Shown here one piece after another: positions 31,579 through 39,228 of a stretch of 40,086 bases of DNA. Origin of the DNA: a virus; the IMG/VR virus record IMGVR_UViG_3300035695_000011, positions 1-40,086 of that record. One strand, 5' to 3'. Positions within the stretch are counted from its first letter, which is position 1; the number at the start of each line of letters is the position of its first letter. The notes below the pieces were generated by a model that saw nothing but the letters and a program-made list of their open reading frames with translations, was not told the DNA's origin and did not search any database. The translations under genes were made by a program, and so were the position numbers.

Positions 31579-32875
31579 ATTCCTCCTTCAAGTCATGCAT
31601 CCAGTTCAAAAACGCAGCTTCCTCGAACGTGATAGGTTCATGAAAACAAATTCCCTTAGTCCTCAACCGCTCAAGCTGCCTAAAACTTGCATCGGATTTC
31701 AGGAATTCTACCCTTGGAGAATCTCTAAAATCCATTTTCTCAACCACCACCTGAATTTCATCGATTGAGATAAGTTCTTCATGCAATCGTCGAAAGGTGA
31801 TGCCATCCGGATATTCAAAAGGCTCATTCCTAGGCCGTCCGGCTATCGTATCAAAATGGCAAAGATTATGTGCTTCATCGGTAATGTCGTATACGTCACA
31901 AGCCATCTTACCAGGAAATTTTCTGACTCCACGACCTATCATTTGAGAATATAAAGATTTAGACTTCGTAGGCCTAGCCAGGATTAAAGCATTTATGGAT
32001 GGCTCATCAAATCCTTCCGTCAGCACTTGACAGTTTGTCAAAACACGCAGTTCCCCCGATGCAAAATCACGAATCATTTTCCTGCGAGTCTCTTCTGGCA
32101 ATCCTCCATGGATGCAACCACTTTTTATTCCAATTTCACAAAGGCTCGAATTTATTCGTTCCGATTGATCCACGCTGATGCAAAATATCAATGTCTTTTT
32201 CTCAACACAATGCTTCGTGTAGGTATCTATGATGACCTGATTCCGGCTAGAATTATCCAATTTGTTTAATTCTACAAAAGAAAGGTCGCCATTCGAACTA
32301 TTACGGACGTCTATTAAATGTTTAGTTTTAACGCGATAGCCGCGCAGATCACATAGATGCCCCTGGTCGATAAGGTCAAAAAGGGTTTGGGAATAGGTCT
32401 TCTTCCCAAAAATATCTAGCAGATTTTTGCCGTCCAATCGTTCAGGCGTGGCGGTCATTCCCAAGATTTTTATGCTTCTGGGAGTCTCCTTTAAATAATC
32501 TACAAATTTACTATATATTTTTGATTTGCTACGGTGAGCTTCATCGACAATCAAGGTGTTGAACTTCAGGTCATTCAATGAACCTCGTTGATATGCCATC
32601 GAGACAGCCGCGTTGGTCATAATCTTATGCTTTGAATAAGATGAGTCCTTCCCATAAACGAGCTTAAGAGCGTCCTGAATCTGAACCACCAGATCCCTGG
32701 TGGGACATGTGATCAATGCCTGTAGCCGAGGATTTCTTTTCAAAAAGGATGAAAATATAATAGTCTTCCCAGATCCGGTCGGCAGCTGAACGAGCTGGGT
32801 GTCACTGACATTAAATTCTTCCTCAATGGCGTCAATGCACTCAGTTTGATATGATCTAAGTTTTATCATCATCAC
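31553..32875 (-). CDS. superfamily 2 DEAH-type helicase
   Basis: A 440 aa ATP-dependent nucleic-acid motor. Motifs: I PTGSGKT (32-38), II DEAH (111-114), III TAT (141-143), V TEGFD (286-290), VI QMIGRGVR (311-318), and an RSYQ Q-like motif at 8-10. It resembles phage UvsW/RecG-like or type III restriction-like helicases that remodel recombination forks. Context with a RecT-like protein and an exonuclease supports a role in phage recombination and replication restart. Confidence 0.9.
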   Translation of the reverse strand: MMMIKLRSYQTECIDAIEEEFNVSDTQLVQLPTGSGKTIIFSSFLKRNPRLQALITCPTRDLVVQIQDALKLVYGKDSSYSKHKIMTNAAVSMAYQRGSLNDLKFNTLIVDEAHRSKSKIYSKFVDYLKETPRSIKILGMTATPERLDGKNLLDIFGKKTYSQTLFDLIDQGHLCDLRGYRVKTKHLIDVRNSSNGDLSFVELNKLDNSSRNQVIIDTYTKHCVEKKTLIFCISVDQSERINSSLCEIGIKSGCIHGGLPEETRRKMIRDFASGELRVLTNCQVLTEGFDEPSINALILARPTKSKSLYSQMIGRGVRKFPGKMACDVYDITDEAHNLCHFDTIAGRPRNEPFEYPDGITFRRLHEELISIDEIQVVVEKMDFRDSPRVEFLKSDASFRQLERLRTKGICFHEPITFEEAAFLNWMHDLKEEYGNDHKTR

Positions 32876-33137
32876 TTTCCATTTTCTTCATATGCTCTCT
32901 AAAATCCGACACAGCCTCAATCATCAAGGGAATGAATTCGTCCAGGTCGATATTTGCGGTCACCAGCATTTGAATAAAAACCGAGGACACAGCATTCATC
33001 GAGACTGACGAGGAAAACTTGCTGTAGAGCTCCCGATTAACAAAATCGGTCAGTAGGCGCACGGCCACCCTCGTTACGTCCTTATAATCTTCTGAGGACT
33101 CCTTTCCTGGCCCATAGGCCTTATATAGGTCTGACAT
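32856..33137 (-). CDS. small hypothetical protein between exonuclease and helicase
   Basis: A 93 aa helical, acidic protein (VTRVAVRLLTDFVNRELYSK...). It starts one base after the exonuclease stop region and overlaps the helicase start by 20 bases. Position suggests a recombination accessory; no family is recognised. Confidence 0.55.
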   Translation of the reverse strand: MSDLYKAYGPGKESSEDYKDVTRVAVRLLTDFVNRELYSKFSSSVSMNAVSSVFIQMLVTANIDLDEFIPLMIEAVSDFREHMKKMESDDDKT

Positions 33138-33992
33138 CTAGCTCACCTTCCTTATCGTCCACTTGATCACCGCATCACCACGGTACTTTTCCAGATCTAC
33201 GTTTTGAAGCTCCGGGATCTCCTTGTACTTAACGGAGCCCTTGCTAATCGTCTTTATAGCCTCATAGTCGCGTCCACGGGCTGGTTGGCAGTCACAGATC
33301 TCTTTCATCTCTGCAATGGCCTTGGCCTTGCGATCTTCGGCCTCTTTAAGCATCCGGTTGCAATTCTCAACGATCTCACCCAAATGCTCCCAGCGCTCAC
33401 TTTCCACCGTGAGAATCTCTAACTCCTTCTGTGTAGGCGGAGGCGCTATACCCTCTTGTAGGCAGCGCCAGAAGTCGGTTTCCATCCGTATGATCTTCTC
33501 GGCGAGCTCCTCGTTATGCTTGTACTCCAAGATTACCCCTTTTTGGTTTCGGTAGTCATAGCTAAAATAGTGCATGCGATCTAGTCCCGTACACAATAGC
33601 TGCTGTTCCAATTGAGGTAAATACTTTTCGGGGATCTTTCCCTTGAGCGCAAGCGCATGATCAGCCTCACCAGGAATCTTAATTTCCACGATTAGTGACT
33701 CGTCAATGTCCATCCCATCAAGAGATGCAATCATCCACGGAATGCTCTCATGCTGCACCACGCGGTCAATCATTAACAACCCCGTCATGGACTCGTAAAG
33801 CGTTCTAGCCTCGGGTTCCAGGTCTTTCCCGCGCTTCATCCACGGCATTTCTTGCAACTCTTGACCTGATCTCTTCCTCTCCCAAAGTCCTCGTGGAGTC
33901 TCCCAGGGGCTAACCCCCAGGATGATTGGAGCTTCACTTGCACCGATCTTGTTTCTTCTGAATTCTAACCACTCTTTTGATCCTTGACGCAT
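33138..33992 (-). CDS. YqaJ/lambda-exo type recombination nuclease
   Basis: A 284 aa protein of the YqaJ viral recombinase family (Pfam PF09588). It would digest one strand of double-stranded DNA ends to give single strands for annealing. Typical motifs are QGSKEWLEFRRNKIGASEA at the start, GKDLEPEAR (55-63), and the catalytic core with Asp92 (SLDGM) and Glu103-Ile-Lys105 (VEIKIPG). It directly follows the RecT-like gene, the usual partner, and length is normal. Confidence 0.88.
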   Translation of the reverse strand: MRQGSKEWLEFRRNKIGASEAPIILGVSPWETPRGLWERKRSGQELQEMPWMKRGKDLEPEARTLYESMTGLLMIDRVVQHESIPWMIASLDGMDIDESLIVEIKIPGEADHALALKGKIPEKYLPQLEQQLLCTGLDRMHYFSYDYRNQKGVILEYKHNEELAEKIIRMETDFWRCLQEGIAPPPTQKELEILTVESERWEHLGEIVENCNRMLKEAEDRKAKAIAEMKEICDCQPARGRDYEAIKTISKGSVKYKEIPELQNVDLEKYRGDAVIKWTIRKVS

Positions 33993-33994
33993 GA

Positions 33995-34756
33995 TTACTC
34001 TCCTTTGACTTCTTCTGTCGTTTGAGCCATTTCAGCTGCTAGACGCTTGTCTGAGCGTTCCTGGCACCACGAATGTAGTTTATGAAACTTCTCTTTTGGG
34101 ATATCTTCCAGACGGTCCACTTGTCCGGACTTTAGAACCTTAGATAGTCCTTCAGGGTCATCCTTAAGCAAGTTTTCGATTAATAGCACCTGGCCAGGTT
34201 CAATGGTTTCGGAAACAGATTCGCTCCATTCAGCGGTATTGTCAGTAGGGATGTCGTCGATTTCCTCCTTGACGTACATACCAGCAGTAACATCCGGGAA
34301 CAGTTGTCGGCATAGTCTACCCAGAGCACGAGCGAACAACATATCCTCTGGCCACTTTTCCCAAGCACCACCAGACTTATAAATCCCGGCCTTCTGCGCA
34401 TCTGCAATAGAAAACGGCACTGTAATGGTATCACCGGTGTCTTTACGCTTTCCGTGGAGGATGCAGCATTGCGCATTAGATTTAGGGTCTTTCACAATGC
34501 TATGGCCAGCCTGGCGAACCATTTGGTTCATCAACTTGGCGTACATCCCAACCCGACCTTGCAGATAATAGAGGCCTTCATTGAGAGCAATCAGCGGATG
34601 GATATTGATCACCTTAGCCATTTGCATAATTGCAAACATGCCATCTGCTCCGAGCTTGGCATAGTGCTTAGTATTGGCAAGCTTGTTCGCCGCTTCCTGC
34701 ATCGCGACAATCTCGCCCAAAAATTCCTTAGCATCCCACTTAACTATTTGATTCAT
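33995..34756 (-). CDS. RecT-like single-strand annealing protein
   Basis: A 253 aa protein with the core of phage RecT-like annealing proteins: MAKVINIHPLIALNEGLYYL, GRVGMYAKLMNQMVRQAGHS, then EKWPEDMLFARALGRLCRQL ending FPDVTAGMYV. It would pair single strands made by the downstream exonuclease. The C-terminal 60 residues are an acidic, separate segment. It is the first gene of the leftward recombination unit, reading from the 34757-34896 control region. Confidence 0.75.
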   Translation of the reverse strand: MNQIVKWDAKEFLGEIVAMQEAANKLANTKHYAKLGADGMFAIMQMAKVINIHPLIALNEGLYYLQGRVGMYAKLMNQMVRQAGHSIVKDPKSNAQCCILHGKRKDTGDTITVPFSIADAQKAGIYKSGGAWEKWPEDMLFARALGRLCRQLFPDVTAGMYVKEEIDDIPTDNTAEWSESVSETIEPGQVLLIENLLKDDPEGLSKVLKSGQVDRLEDIPKEKFHKLHSWCQERSDKRLAAEMAQTTEEVKGE

Positions 34757-34896
34757 AACAACCTTCCTTTTTGACGGTCATTTGATTGATGTATCAGATC
34801 GTAGCACAACAAGGGGTTTACCACAACCATAAAAATAGCATTCTCAAAAATAGCGCATTGTGCTACTTTGTCCCCACCTTAACCCAAGGAGGTACT
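34757..34896. promoter_or_regulatory. divergent early control region with paired operators
   Basis: GTAGCACAA (34801-34809) and its exact inverse TTGTGCTAC (34858-34866) form a nine-base dyad 48 bases apart. On the minus strand TTGTGG (34821-34826) and TACGAT (34798-34803) with a 17-base spacer are a candidate promoter for the recombination genes, and the first operator overlaps its -10. TTTGTCCCC (34867-34875) also recurs at 651-659. The same AGCACAACA word occurs twice at 580-603. Confidence 0.55.
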
Positions 34897-35223
34897 ATGC
34901 TTTTAAAAGAATATCTTCAAAAACACAATATGTCTGTAAATCATTTTTCCATTGTCATCGACCGCACCTTGAATCATACCGCAAGGTATGTCAATTCAGG
35001 CGATCCCATGCCACAAAAGCTGGCTGAGTTTGTCGAAAAGGTAACTGAGGGAGAGGTCACCCGTGAAGAGCTCTTGATGCCCTACAAGTTTCCCAAACCG
35101 GTTTTGAGCAAGGTCAGGATGTCCCCCACAAAAGAGCGACGTAGGAAAACCCGAATCGCCCTCATAGGCCTGCTACAACGGGCCATGAGAATCGAGGAAG
35201 ACATACAGGAGGACATGGTATGA
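34897..35223 (+). CDS. Cro-like HTH regulator
   Basis: A 108 aa protein. Residues 1-60 (MLLKEYLQKHNMSVNHFSIV, TLNHTARYVNSGDPMPQKLA) fit a small lambda-repressor-type HTH; the rest is basic. It probably binds the AGCACAA operators in its own leader and at 580-603, balancing the early units. AAGGAGGT lies immediately before the ATG, one of the best ribosome-binding sites in the window. The open frame extends upstream to 34786 through the operator region, but that is not coding. No second repressor gene is seen. Confidence 0.65.
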   Translation: MLLKEYLQKHNMSVNHFSIVIDRTLNHTARYVNSGDPMPQKLAEFVEKVTEGEVTREELLMPYKFPKPVLSKVRMSPTKERRRKTRIALIGLLQRAMRIEEDIQEDMV

Positions 35224-35405
35224 TCCCATGGATTCCAGTGACAGAAAAGCTTCCAGAGAACAACGTTGAGGTCCTAAAATTTGTGAAAAACTGGAAAGGA
35301 TATAATTCCTTTATAACCCTTGGATGTTTCGAAAAGGGTCACGAGAACGAATGCGTTACGCATTGGATGCCCCTTCCAGAATTTCCAGAGGAGCAAGATA
35401 AATAG
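35220..35405 (+). CDS. DUF551 family protein
   Basis: A 61 aa protein with a full DUF551 pattern (PWIPVTEKLPENNVEVLKFV at the start, VTHWMPLPEFPEEQDK at the end). Its ATGA start overlaps the upstream stop. It is a distant paralog of the copies at 1300, 3106, 3303 and 4312, here in the regulator operon. Confidence 0.8.
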   Translation: MIPWIPVTEKLPENNVEVLKFVKNWKGYNSFITLGCFEKGHENECVTHWMPLPEFPEEQDK

Positions 35406-35855
35406 AAAAAAGCGCGGGACCACCCCGCGCCACGAAAGAACCTGCCCTTAATGTAACCTTTAACTTTTGACTTGTCAAGAATCTAGAGGCAGGCTTAACG
35501 TGGTCCACAAGCGGCTGCAACCGCACTGTAGACCTCTGCACAAAGAAAAGGCGTGCTTCCCATCCCTGGTGTCACGCCTTACGGAACCCTCGCCCGTATG
35601 CCCGAATCATACCATAGCGATTCGTCCAATCTCAATCTAAAAAACAATCTTTATTCCCCCGAGTCGCCCCCGACAAAAAGGGTGACAGCAAAACAAAATA
35701 AGAATAGGCTAGAAAAAGAAAAGCCCGGGCTGCGAACCCAGGCCTTTTGTGATTCTGGCGCCAACCGCCAAAAATCGGATGTCATTCCACACCCGATTAT
35801 AGCAGATGCGGCGCCAGAGTCAAGTTTAAGAAAAAACTTGATACAGGATTCTCGC
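35406..35855. other. 450-base hairpin-rich region before the initiator gene
   Basis: No convincing gene lies here. Inverted repeats follow one another: GCGCGGG/CCCGCGC (35412-35430), GCGG/CCGC (35511-35524), AAGGCGTG/CACGCCTT (35548-35580), CGAATC/GATTCG (35603-35624), an imperfect A4...T4 hairpin (35719-35748), a 12-base-pair outer stem 35751-35762/35810-35821 enclosing AATCGG/CCGATT (35773-35798), and TCAAGTTT/AAACTTGA (35820-35841). The first three are preceded by A-runs, so some could end leftward transcripts. It may be a leader, an origin element, or a structured RNA. The initiator frame is open back to 35553 without a good start. Confidence 0.6.
35719..35748. terminator. possible bidirectional terminator
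   Basis: AAAAG-CC-GGG pairs with CCC-GG-CTTTT around loop CTGCGAA (one bulge, one mismatch). The symmetrical A-run and T-run let it act on transcripts of either strand. It would attenuate transcription from the regulator operon into the initiator. Confidence 0.4.
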
Positions 35856-36821
35856 ATGGCTCTCTCTCAAGGTTACATCAGAATACCTAGATCGCTCGTG
35901 GACGATCCTTATTATCTAGCGGCTAGCGTCTTTCACAAGCAGGTCCTTCTTACAATCATTAAGCTTGCCTGCTGGCGTCCCTATGAATTTAACGACAACG
36001 GAAATACGATCAATTTGGAGCCGGGGCAGCTATGTATCAGTATGCGAGAACTCACGAAAAAATGTGGTAAGGGAATAACGAAAAACCACGTTGAAGGTGC
36101 GTTAAAATATTTTGAAAAGCAAAGAGAAGTGAGACAAGAAGTCAGACAAACAATCAGACACGAAGTCAGACACAAAAAAACCATCATAACCATCACAGAT
36201 CAAGACGCTTCCGCGCTATTTAAAAACGCCGATCAGACAGAAAGTCAGACAAACTTTCAGACAGAAAGTCAGACACAAACGAATATCCTAAAAAATCCTA
36301 AAGAACCTAAAGACTGTTTAAAAGAAGCGAATGCGAAAAGGGAAAAGGGAATCGCGTCATCCCTTTCGCTTTCGCCTCTTTTTTTTGAATCGGATGAGGA
36401 AAAATCAAAAGAGTTCGAAGACCTCTGGGATTCGGTAGGTTTTCGTGGAATCCAGCAGCATCAGGTGGCTGGAGGCATCGCGAAGATGGATGTTTTCACA
36501 TGGCTCAAGCAGCACTCCGTTGCCCAAATCGAGATAGCGATTTTGGAGGCGATGAAAAAACCGAGAAGGAATTACCCGAGCTACATTCAAAAAATGCTCA
36601 GCGCGGGTATCGCAAGGGAACGCGAAAACGAAGAAGTCAATCGACAGTGGTGCGAAGAGACCAATATTGAACAATATGGTTTCTTTGAAGTTGCGGCTAA
36701 ATACCTTAAGGATAATTTCCTGAAAAAAGAATACTATTTTCATCTCCCTCCCGAAATGTTTGCCCGGATAATTTATGCGTCGATTCAGGAGTGGAAGGAA
36801 GTTCAAGAAAAAGGCCATTAA
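35856..36821 (+). CDS. replication initiator with winged-helix domain
   Basis: A 321 aa protein. Residues 1-95 (IRIPRSLVDDPYYLAASVFH, LLTIIKLACWRPYEF, ISMRELTKKCGKGITKNHVE) form a winged-helix domain like those of phage O-type and DnaD-type initiators, which bind origin repeats and recruit the helicase. Residues 92-145 are a polar linker encoded by two DNA iteron arrays (VRQ-EVRQ-TIRH and QTES-QTNF). The C-terminal half is helical and likely contacts the helicase. Placement of iterons inside the gene mirrors lambda O. AGGA precedes the start codon. Confidence 0.7.
   Translation: MALSQGYIRIPRSLVDDPYYLAASVFHKQVLLTIIKLACWRPYEFNDNGNTINLEPGQLCISMRELTKKCGKGITKNHVEGALKYFEKQREVRQEVRQTIRHEVRHKKTIITITDQDASALFKNADQTESQTNFQTESQTQTNILKNPKEPKDCLKEANAKREKGIASSLSLSPLFFESDEEKSKEFEDLWDSVGFRGIQQHQVAGGIAKMDVFTWLKQHSVAQIEIAILEAMKKPRRNYPSYIQKMLSAGIARERENEEVNRQWCEETNIEQYGFFEVAAKYLKDNFLKKEYYFHLPPEMFARIIYASIQEWKEVQEKGH
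36130..36275 (+). repeat. origin iterons: two arrays of four 12-bp repeats
   Basis: TCAGACA (first copy TGAGACA) begins at 36130, 36142, 36154 and 36166, then TCAGACA again at 36233, 36245, 36257 and 36269. The period is exactly 12 bases in both arrays; flanks often extend to AAGTCAGACA. Array 1 reads VRQ-type codons and array 2 reads CAG-ACA (Gln-Thr) codons, because the frame is shifted by one base between arrays. AT-rich sequence (ATCCTAAAAAATCCTAAAG and on, 36285-36325) follows and could melt. Function as a replication origin is inferred from the lambda O arrangement. Confidence 0.75.
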
Positions 36822-36877
36822 ACCGTTGAGGATAATGCCAGAAGCCGATAAAATGCTTTTAACCCAGGAGGTCCCCA

Positions 36878-37198
36878 GTGCGATGCAAGGTTAACGGTTT
36901 CGATGCTGATGTGCCCGATGGATCCCTGATCTGCTCGCAGCGAATGCCCGAGGGGCAATACCTCCTTCGAACCCCCGATGATTTTTACGTCCTCCGAGGC
37001 TGCAAGCGGTGCATGTGCCTAAAAAAAACAGAGGATTTTTATCGGGGAAAAGCGCACTGTAAGGACTGTCACAAAAGGATCGTAGTATCATGGCAAAAAC
37101 GAAACCCGGATCTGGTGAAGAAATACAAATGCAAGTCGAACAGGATATGGCGTTTACGGGAAAAACAGAGCCAGTTATTAGCCTCATCGTGCCGATAA
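36878..37198 (+). CDS. zinc-knuckle protein, HNH-leader-like
   Basis: A 106 aa protein starting at GTG after AGGAGGT. Residues 40-70 carry CKRCMCLKKTEDFYRGKAHC-KDC, a four-cysteine site common in front of phage HNH endonucleases and in small DNA-binding proteins, then a basic tail. No HNH motif follows. It overlaps the RusA-like gene by up to 109 bases, depending on that gene's start. Confidence 0.6.
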   Translation: MRCKVNGFDADVPDGSLICSQRMPEGQYLLRTPDDFYVLRGCKRCMCLKKTEDFYRGKAHCKDCHKRIVVSWQKRNPDLVKKYKCKSNRIWRLREKQSQLLASSCR

Positions 37199-37656
37199 AA
37201 ATACAGACCTCAGCCAACATGTGGGAGCATTGGTCAAAAAAAAGAGCTCGTGATAACACTCAGGAGCTCATGATTAGGCTTGCCCTCAGGGATGCATCAG
37301 GCGTTCCTCCCGGTGTACCATGCTTGCCATTGCAAATCAAACTCACCCGCATCGCCCCTAAACCATTGGACTACGACAACTTAGTGGCCGCGTTAAAAAG
37401 ATCTGTGGATACCGTCGCCGATTGGATAACCCCGGGACTTCGCAGAGGACGAGCTGATTCGGTTAAGGGTGTGGAATTTTTTTACGGCCAGCAAAAGGGC
37501 AAAGTCCGCGAATATGGTCTCAAAATCGAAATCTGGGATCACAAAACGCAATCGAATGGGCCGAATTCGCATTTTAAGACACCGCCAAGCCCGCAAAGTG
37601 GGGACACAGATCAAATCACACAGACCGTCATAAAAAATACAACAGAAGCCAAATAA
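37090..37656 (+). CDS. RusA-like Holliday-junction resolvase
   Basis: A 188 aa (maximum) protein. The core ITRIAPKPLDYDNLVAALKR, SVDTVADWI and later FFYGQQKGK is the RusA family layout; Asp94 and Asp96 in LDYDN are likely metal ligands. RusA enzymes cut four-way junctions made during phage recombination and late replication. The true start may be 37129 or 37147, since upstream codons overlap the preceding gene. The C-terminal 40 residues are a polar tail absent from most family members. Confidence 0.65.
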   Translation: MAKTKPGSGEEIQMQVEQDMAFTGKTEPVISLIVPIKIQTSANMWEHWSKKRARDNTQELMIRLALRDASGVPPGVPCLPLQIKLTRIAPKPLDYDNLVAALKRSVDTVADWITPGLRRGRADSVKGVEFFYGQQKGKVREYGLKIEIWDHKTQSNGPNSHFKTPPSPQSGDTDQITQTVIKNTTEAK

Positions 37657-37673
37657 ACCACGCCTGATAAATC

Positions 37674-37994
37674 ATGACAAAAAAACGCTTTCGAATCTGC
37701 GAACCCTGCGCCGACGAATATTTACCTTTTCAAATCTACAATTCCACGGGTACACGCTACGCAATCTGCGATACCTGCAACTGCTGGGCCCTCACCGAAT
37801 TCGTCCAGTCTAAACCCGGAGGTGGAATTTTCTTCGGTGCTCCAACCCTTCGCGATTATGATAAAATCCTCAATGAGCTAGAAACCGCCTATGCCGAAGC
37901 ATCCTCATCCGGAAACTTTATCGTCGCCGAAGATATCGCCGAAATGATAGAAAAATTCGAAAAAGAAAAAGCCGAAGGCAGCACCTATGACTGA
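37674..37994 (+). CDS. zinc-ribbon hypothetical protein
   Basis: A 106 aa protein with two CxxC pairs (RICEPCADE at 9-12 and AICDTCNCW at 32-35), a small zinc ribbon, and a helical acidic tail (EDIAEMIEKFEKEKAEG). Ribosome-binding site is weak. It overlaps the next gene by eight bases. Function unknown. Confidence 0.6.
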   Translation: MTKKRFRICEPCADEYLPFQIYNSTGTRYAICDTCNCWALTEFVQSKPGGGIFFGAPTLRDYDKILNELETAYAEASSSGNFIVAEDIAEMIEKFEKEKAEGSTYD

Positions 37995-38247
37995 TCAAAA
38001 ATTGTTCCATGTCGAAGTAAATTTTCTGAATCGCGGCCAGAGCACATTCCGGACGTATTACCGCGACGCACATGACCTTGTCGACGATTGTCTCAATTGC
38101 GAAATGGCTGAGTTTTACGATCCCATCGCGGATAGCACAACGGCCTTTCGCGGAAAAGACGTCCTAGCAGTAATCACAAAGGAGATTAGTACAGATGCCC
38201 TTCAAGAGCAAATCACAGCAGCGTTTCCTATTTGCAAACAATCCTGA
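37987..38247 (+). CDS. hypothetical protein
   Basis: An 86 aa protein (LFHVEVNFLNRGQSTFRTYY) with a mixed alpha/beta pattern. Its 3' part overlaps the 38195 gene by 53 bases. It contains TAGCACAAC (38133-38141), like the operator word, probably by chance. No family is recognised. Confidence 0.55.
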   Translation: MTDQKLFHVEVNFLNRGQSTFRTYYRDAHDLVDDCLNCEMAEFYDPIADSTTAFRGKDVLAVITKEISTDALQEQITAAFPICKQS

Positions 38248-38350
38248 GGTGGCCAAAGAGTTTGCAGAGCATACTTCAAAAGCGCAATACAAAAACCTCC
38301 CACAGCATGTTAAAAAAGTCAAAACACCCAAAAAGAAGGTGAAAAAATAA
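38195..38350 (+). CDS. 51-aa basic phage protein (MPFKSKSQQRFLFA type)
   Basis: This frame starts at 38195, inside the preceding gene, with AAAGGAG upstream, and its stop overlaps the next ATG (TAATG). It reads MPFKSKSQQRFLFANNPEVA, a start I recall from a widespread small phage protein (KSxAQxRYMFA). The remainder is Lys-rich. Function is unknown. Confidence 0.7.
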   Translation: MPFKSKSQQRFLFANNPEVAKEFAEHTSKAQYKNLPQHVKKVKTPKKKVKK

Positions 38351-38550
38351 TGGATCGGCGAATGCATAAAGTCACCAAAAAGATCGAAACAGCCGAACAC
38401 AACCTTCGCAAAGGCAAAGCTAAAGCCGCCGAGCGCGTTCTAAAAGCAGCTGCAAGCGCAAACGAAAAGCTTGTTAAGATCGATCGCGATGTTAGAGATC
38501 CCGCTTTGGAGAAATATGAAAAGATAAAGCATAAGAAAGGATGTAAGTAA
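38350..38550 (+). CDS. small basic coiled-coil protein
   Basis: A 66 aa Lys/Ala-rich helical protein (MDRRMHKVTKKIETAEHNLR, KAKAAERVLKAAASANEK). Start and stop overlap neighbours as TAATG. Probably binds nucleic acid; no family is recognised. Confidence 0.6.
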   Translation: MDRRMHKVTKKIETAEHNLRKGKAKAAERVLKAAASANEKLVKIDRDVRDPALEKYEKIKHKKGCK

Positions 38551-38792
38551 TGCCTTGTATTTGTCACGGAGCTATGACGCCAGATGAGATCCTCAATGAA
38601 ATCCTGAGATCGCCGGAATATCCCCCTATCAAAGACCATCTCCAAAAAGCGGCAGAACTCATTTGGAGCAGTAAAAAGTTTCCGGCTGAATATTCTAAAG
38701 AAGATTATGCAAAAATATGGGAACAGGCGTTCAGTCATCTTTTGAGAGGTTGCCCTGAAAAAGTGTCACGAAACGAAGAAAAGGCGTTCTAA
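38550..38792 (+). CDS. hypothetical protein
   Basis: An 80 aa helical protein starting MPCICHGAMTPDEILNEILR. The cysteines at 3 and 5 with His6 could bind metal. Starts within the upstream stop; the next gene starts at the following base. Function unknown. Confidence 0.55.
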   Translation: MPCICHGAMTPDEILNEILRSPEYPPIKDHLQKAAELIWSSKKFPAEYSKEDYAKIWEQAFSHLLRGCPEKVSRNEEKAF

Positions 38793-38978
38793 GTGATATT
38801 AAAAATTGAGCTCGAAGTCTCCGAAGTCCTAGACCTCTTAGAAAATCTCGATCAATGCGAATCCGAAGGGTATATGAACTTCGGGGACCCTGCATTTTCC
38901 GCAAAGCAAAAACTTTTGGACGCCATCCGCGAATATGATTTAAATACGGATTATAGGTATGGTGACGATCAGCTCTGA
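38793..38978 (+). CDS. small acidic protein
   Basis: A 61 aa protein from a GTG immediately after the upstream stop (MILKIELEVSEVLDLLENLD...). It is acidic and helical. It overlaps the next gene by 20 bases. No family is recognised. Confidence 0.5.
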   Translation: MILKIELEVSEVLDLLENLDQCESEGYMNFGDPAFSAKQKLLDAIREYDLNTDYRYGDDQL

Positions 38979-39186
38979 CCTTCCTCCTCGAGTGTTCGGA
39001 AACAACGATCTTTGGTTCGCACCAAAGAGCAAAGTCACTTACGTCCCCGACATTCCTCGCCACCGATGGACGCCTATTTCCGCATTCTCCGAAGCCGAGA
39101 TGGAGATTACCAGTATCCCTTTCGTCAAAAACTCCCGCGTGCTCAAAAACCGCGACCGAGAGGATGCCATTGAGGGAAAACCTTGA
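38959..39186 (+). CDS. hypothetical protein, last gene of rightward unit
   Basis: A 75 aa protein (MVTISSDLPPRVFGNNDLWF), beta-rich, with Pro-rich segments. It ends shortly before the 39202-39228 hairpin, which lacks a T-run in this direction. Function unknown. Confidence 0.5.
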   Translation: MVTISSDLPPRVFGNNDLWFAPKSKVTYVPDIPRHRWTPISAFSEAEMEITSIPFVKNSRVLKNRDREDAIEGKP

Positions 39187-39201
39187 CGCAATTCTGACAA
39201 T

Positions 39202-39228
39202 AAAAAAAGCCCCAGCATAAGCCGGGGC
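39202..39228 (-). terminator. rho-independent terminator of the leftward early operon
   Basis: On the minus strand GCCCCGGC and GCTGGGGC pair over eight bases (one G-U) around TTAT, followed by seven Ts. It lies 27 bases beyond the stop of the 39255-39473 gene and ends the leftward unit that begins near 451 on the circular map. Confidence 0.85.

Noticed and set aside
34786-34896. Extended N-terminus of the Cro-like protein
   Set aside because: It would place coding sequence over the operators; the AAGGAGGT at 34885 clearly serves the 34897 ATG.
35553-35855. Upstream extension of the initiator frame
   Set aside because: Open for 101 codons but full of hairpins, with no ribosome-binding site near its in-frame ATG (35598) and unusual composition; the 35856 start has AGGA.
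38133-38141. TAGCACAAC inside the 37987 gene as a third operator site
   Set aside because: It lies in coding sequence with no promoter near; one chance match of this length is plausible in 40 kb.
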